Shown one piece after another: positions 61,095 to 64,000 of a DNA stretch of 64,000 bases. The stretch spans positions 8,158,954 to 8,222,953 of the forward strand of contig OY848920.1 in assembly GCA_963693285.1 (NCBI GenBank), written 5' to 3'. Position 1 is the first letter of the stretch, and each line of letters opens with the position of its first letter. Both the position numbers and the translations under genes were made by a program. The stretch is from Xestospongia muta (Eukaryota > Porifera > Demospongiae > Haplosclerida > Petrosiidae). Under the pieces are notes generated by a model. That model had not been told where the DNA came from, made no database searches, and saw nothing but the letters and a program-made list of their open reading frames with translations.

Positions 61095-62093
61095 TTAATT
61101 ATAGTAAACCACACCCACTTGCTTCATCACTTCCTCCATAATATCAGCAACTAACTGCGTCTCCTTTAAAGGAAGTATGGCACTCTCTTTCCTTCCCTCT
61201 TGTAGACACTTACGTACTTCTTCAGCTTCATAACCCATACCCTCACTATTAGCAAACTTGGTAGGTAAATATGGCTTTGGTAGAGGGAACTCCTTAACAC
61301 CATCTGGTGTCTCAAGTTTTGTAGGACACCAAAATCGTTTAGGAACCTTTAAATCACCTTTCGTACCAGAAACAAGTGCTTCACAAGGCAAATCCACAAT
61401 AACGCTACATGTAAGCTGAGCAATACGACCACCTGAATAAGTCAGAGTTATAGCCACTAGATCATCAGTTCCTTTATCAGATAAAATTCCTTCAGCATGG
61501 ATTTTTTCAGGTTTTTCACCACCAAAAATCATAGAAGCAAAGTTGATGACATAGACTCCAACATCAAGGACAGCACTAGCACCTAACTCAGGTTCCGTCA
61601 ATCTCTTGATCTCTGAATGCATACGAAAGCCAAAGGTCACATTGACATACCTGACTTCTCCGATAGCTCCTTCAGCAATCAATCGTCGAAGCTCAAACAT
61701 TACAGGGAAGTACCTCATCCAAACAGCTTCCATGAGAAATAGGTTTTTCTCTTTTGCAAGTGCAATCATAGTTTTTGTCTCCTCAGCATTCATCGTCAAT
61801 GGTTTCTCACATAATACAGGTTTCCCAGCTTCCAACATTTTCTTTGCACAGCTAAGATGGGTGGGGTGTATAGTACCGATGTACACTACATCAACTTCAG
61901 GGTCTGCTGCTAACTCATCATAGGAACCATATGATCGTGGAATGGAGTGAGTAGCTGCAAAGGATTGAGCTGAGTCCAGTGACCTAGCTGCCACTGCTAC
62001 CACCTTATGAGAAGTCTCAGGTAATGTCTTGAGACCTACAACAAAGTCATGTGATATTTTGCCTGCACTACATATGCCCCAACGAAGAGCCAT
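61095..62093 (-). CDS. dhdh: Dihydrodiol dehydrogenase-like oxidoreductase, copy 2
   Basis: Intronless and 332 residues, like copy 1 at 38420-39418. It differs at three residues within GVYVINFASMIFGGEKPEKI, all in the C-terminal domain and not in the nucleotide-binding loop (ICSAGKI) or the EKP motif. The upstream flank is also nearly identical, so the promoter was duplicated too. Both copies look functional. They may be redundant or dosage copies. Confidence 0.92.
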   Translation of the reverse strand: MALRWGICSAGKISHDFVVGLKTLPETSHKVVAVAARSLDSAQSFAATHSIPRSYGSYDELAADPEVDVVYIGTIHPTHLSCAKKMLEAGKPVLCEKPLTMNAEETKTMIALAKEKNLFLMEAVWMRYFPVMFELRRLIAEGAIGEVRYVNVTFGFRMHSEIKRLTEPELGASAVLDVGVYVINFASMIFGGEKPEKIHAEGILSDKGTDDLVAITLTYSGGRIAQLTCSVIVDLPCEALVSGTKGDLKVPKRFWCPTKLETPDGVKEFPLPKPYLPTKFANSEGMGYEAEEVRKCLQEGRKESAILPLKETQLVADIMEEVMKQVGVVYYN

Positions 62094-62386
62094 TTTTGTA
62101 CACGTGAATAGCTAACGCCCACTCAATTCACCTTTAAAGATTGCATTAAGGTCATGGAAGTTGACACTGTATTAATTACAGTGTACATAATTACTTCCTT
62201 TAATTTTTAAAAAGTATTTATTATGAGTGTTATTAATTCCACTTTCTATGAACATAAAAAATGGTGTAAAATGAAAAACCACATAAGCAGCTGTTCAGAA
62301 TCAGATTGGTAAAAACATTAATGTGAGAACTGTCAGTATATATAACAATGAACTAGGATTGAATGTAGAATGTACTATGGTCAGGT

Positions 62387-64000
62387 TTAAAATGGTAAAA
62401 GTCGATCCAGGAGATACTTTGCCAAGAAATCCTACATAAAGGAACAGAGACAAACAAATTATCACTAATACACCTTACAATTGAACGTACTGCATAACGT
62501 CAGACAATATACAGTAAGCAAGTATTTTGAAATAATACAGATTAAATTTCCATGATATGGGGGCATTCAGAAACAAGTGCACATAATATCATTTTACCTA
62601 ACACATTCAATTACTAATCATCTATTTTTATCTCTGTCTTATTAATCATACTATATCTAGTACTTTAATACTATTTTGTTTATTTGTTTGATTCTGTTTG
62701 TGCCCTTTAAGCTAGCAGTAGCTATTAGGCATTCATTTTTTCAACAAATTACAATTTATATACCACATACAATTGTAAAATAATAAATATATATCATGAA
62801 TTTAAATTTAGGCACTCCTTTTTTTATAATATATAAATGAACTGCTAATTTTGAAAACTTACAGGGGCAGAGTATACAAATACAACCACTAAGAGAACAG
62901 CCAATATTAAAAGAATACCAAGGATAATATGCCACTTATAATAACGCCAGATAATGAATTTGAAGGACTTGTAAGGTGATGTGAGCCAAAGAAATGAAGT
63001 CTCAGGACGACTAAAAGACAAGACAAGAATGATATGTTGTAAGGTTATTTTTAAGATCCCTCTGTAGCAGACAAGTTGAGATCTTTGAAATTGTACTTAG
63101 TATGGAGGTGTATATAATATAGATGTAGTATATAGTATAGGGGTGCATATAATATAGAGGTGTATATAATATAGAGGTAGTATATAGTATAGAGGTGTAT
63201 ATAATATAGAGGTAGTATGAATAGTTAAAATATTAACACAAGATCAGTTCTGAATATGTTATAATTATGGTCTTAGAAGTGCAAATAATTCATATTAGAT
63301 TCAGTTCACATTTTTCACCGATTTAATGCACTCATGATATCATAGCTACCATACTGACTAATAAATATATTTAATCTAGATTCTGAATCACATGACAATC
63401 ACATGATGATATGTATACTTACTTGGGTTTTGGTAGATACGGATTCATGTTTGGTTCATCTCGTCCTTTTCCTGCTGGGAATTGCTCCTCTTGCTCCAAT
63501 GTCAGTATCTCCATTTCAAGCTCAATTTTACCCTATAGTTTATACAACTAACATGACAGTTTGATACCATACATTACAGCCAGTTCAAAGAAAAATTCAA
63601 CATACAATTACTGACCCTTTAATTTGAATAATTCACTTACTAGTATTAGAGTTTAGAGTATTTTTGATATTTACTCATATTTAGTTCCAATTAATATAAT
63701 AAATAATCCAGTATCATATGGCTTCATGTACATGTACATATGTCTGCTACATATATATAGGTGGGTATATAGTACAGTAAGTTACCTAGTATCATATGGC
63801 TTCATGTATATGTACATATGTACACTATATATATATAGGTGGGTATATAGTACTATAAGTTACCCAGTATCATATGGCTTCATGTATATGTACATATGTA
63901 CACCATATATGTACAGGTGGGTATGTATTACTACAAGTTACCCAGTATCATATGGCTTCATGTATATGTACATATGTACACTACATATGTTGAGGAGAGT
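62387..64000 (-). CDS. Ferlin, second copy, 5' part outside window
   Basis: The last three coding exons are visible: 62387-62431 (ends LLDRLLPF then stop), 62863-63010 ([12 protein letters not shown] plus the membrane anchor) and 63423-63532 ([13 protein letters not shown]). They are nearly identical to copy 1. The next exon upstream (KGWWP) would lie beyond the right edge. This copy may be the full-length parental ferlin from which copy 1 was made; the window cannot show that. Confidence 0.85.
63095..63218. repeat. Minisatellite, short allele
   Basis: Same TATAGAGGTGTATATAA-type units as 40410-40822 but about one third the length. Confidence 0.9.
63708..64000. repeat. About 75-bp tandem repeat, second copy
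   Basis: About four units equivalent to 41310-41610; the array reaches the window edge. Confidence 0.9.

Larger units (their letters stand above)
55075..64000 (+). repeat. Second copy of the gene D-dehydrogenase-ferlin block
   Basis: It is collinear with 32340-41650 at an offset of about 22.7 kb and covers the gene D/E upstream region, the whole array gene, the dehydrogenase and the last three ferlin exons with their intronic repeats. Similarity is highest over the dehydrogenase and ferlin parts and lowest in the first and last exons of the array gene. Confidence 0.9.

Overview
The window looks like chromosomal DNA from an early-branching animal, most likely a demosponge of the Amphimedon type. 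The DNA is AT-rich. Genes are cut by many very short introns (often 40-60 bases, GT...AG). The gene content is animal: germ cell-less, a ferlin, a death-domain gene, an AIG1/GIMAP GTPase, importin alpha and dihydrodiol dehydrogenase. The species is inferred from style and gene content, not proven.

The centrepiece is a same-strand array of five paralogous genes (A 8886-13657, B 16355-21544, C 24099-29433, D 32791-37881, E 55524-60833). Each encodes about 1,100-1,200 residues in about 27 exons with one shared order: SAM-like N-terminal domain, two ubiquitin-like (beta-grasp) segments, a helical region, a degenerate half U-box-like motif, a von Willebrand factor A domain with complete MIDAS, a ubiquitin-conjugating (E2) domain with its cysteine, and a C-terminal U-box (E3). 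Each gene therefore appears to carry an E2 and an E3 in one chain together with a metal-dependent ligand-binding domain. I do not recognise a described family with this order. In the youngest pair, D and E, all 15 codon differences in the first coding exon change the amino acid. That is the pattern expected of a recognition surface under diversifying selection.

Layout. 1-482: 3'-cut AIG1/GIMAP GTPase (minus). 2414-6005: germ cell-less BTB gene, with a huge TC microsatellite forming its last polypyrimidine tract. 7927-8534: 32-bp satellite, 19 units. 8886-37881: genes A-D with intergenic blocks repeated between units, a dihydrodiol dehydrogenase relic after B, a germ cell-less relic after C and two copies of a non-autonomous mobile element. 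38420-46000: intact dihydrodiol dehydrogenase and a 5'-truncated ferlin (C2E-C2F-TM), both minus. 46000-55000: a block of broken genes, comprising the 3' half of a coiled-coil/SH3 gene, an LRR gene split by an exact 391-bp duplication, an importin-alpha pseudogene carrying a pogo-like element, and the 5' half of a death-domain gene. 55075-64000: a second copy of the gene D-dehydrogenase-ferlin block, offset by about 22.7 kb.

The gene set (GIMAP GTPase, death-domain protein, LRR protein, expanded ubiquitin-ligase paralogues) suggests a rapidly rearranging, possibly defence-related locus. That functional reading is inference. Haplotype or assembly duplication remains an alternative for the most similar copies.
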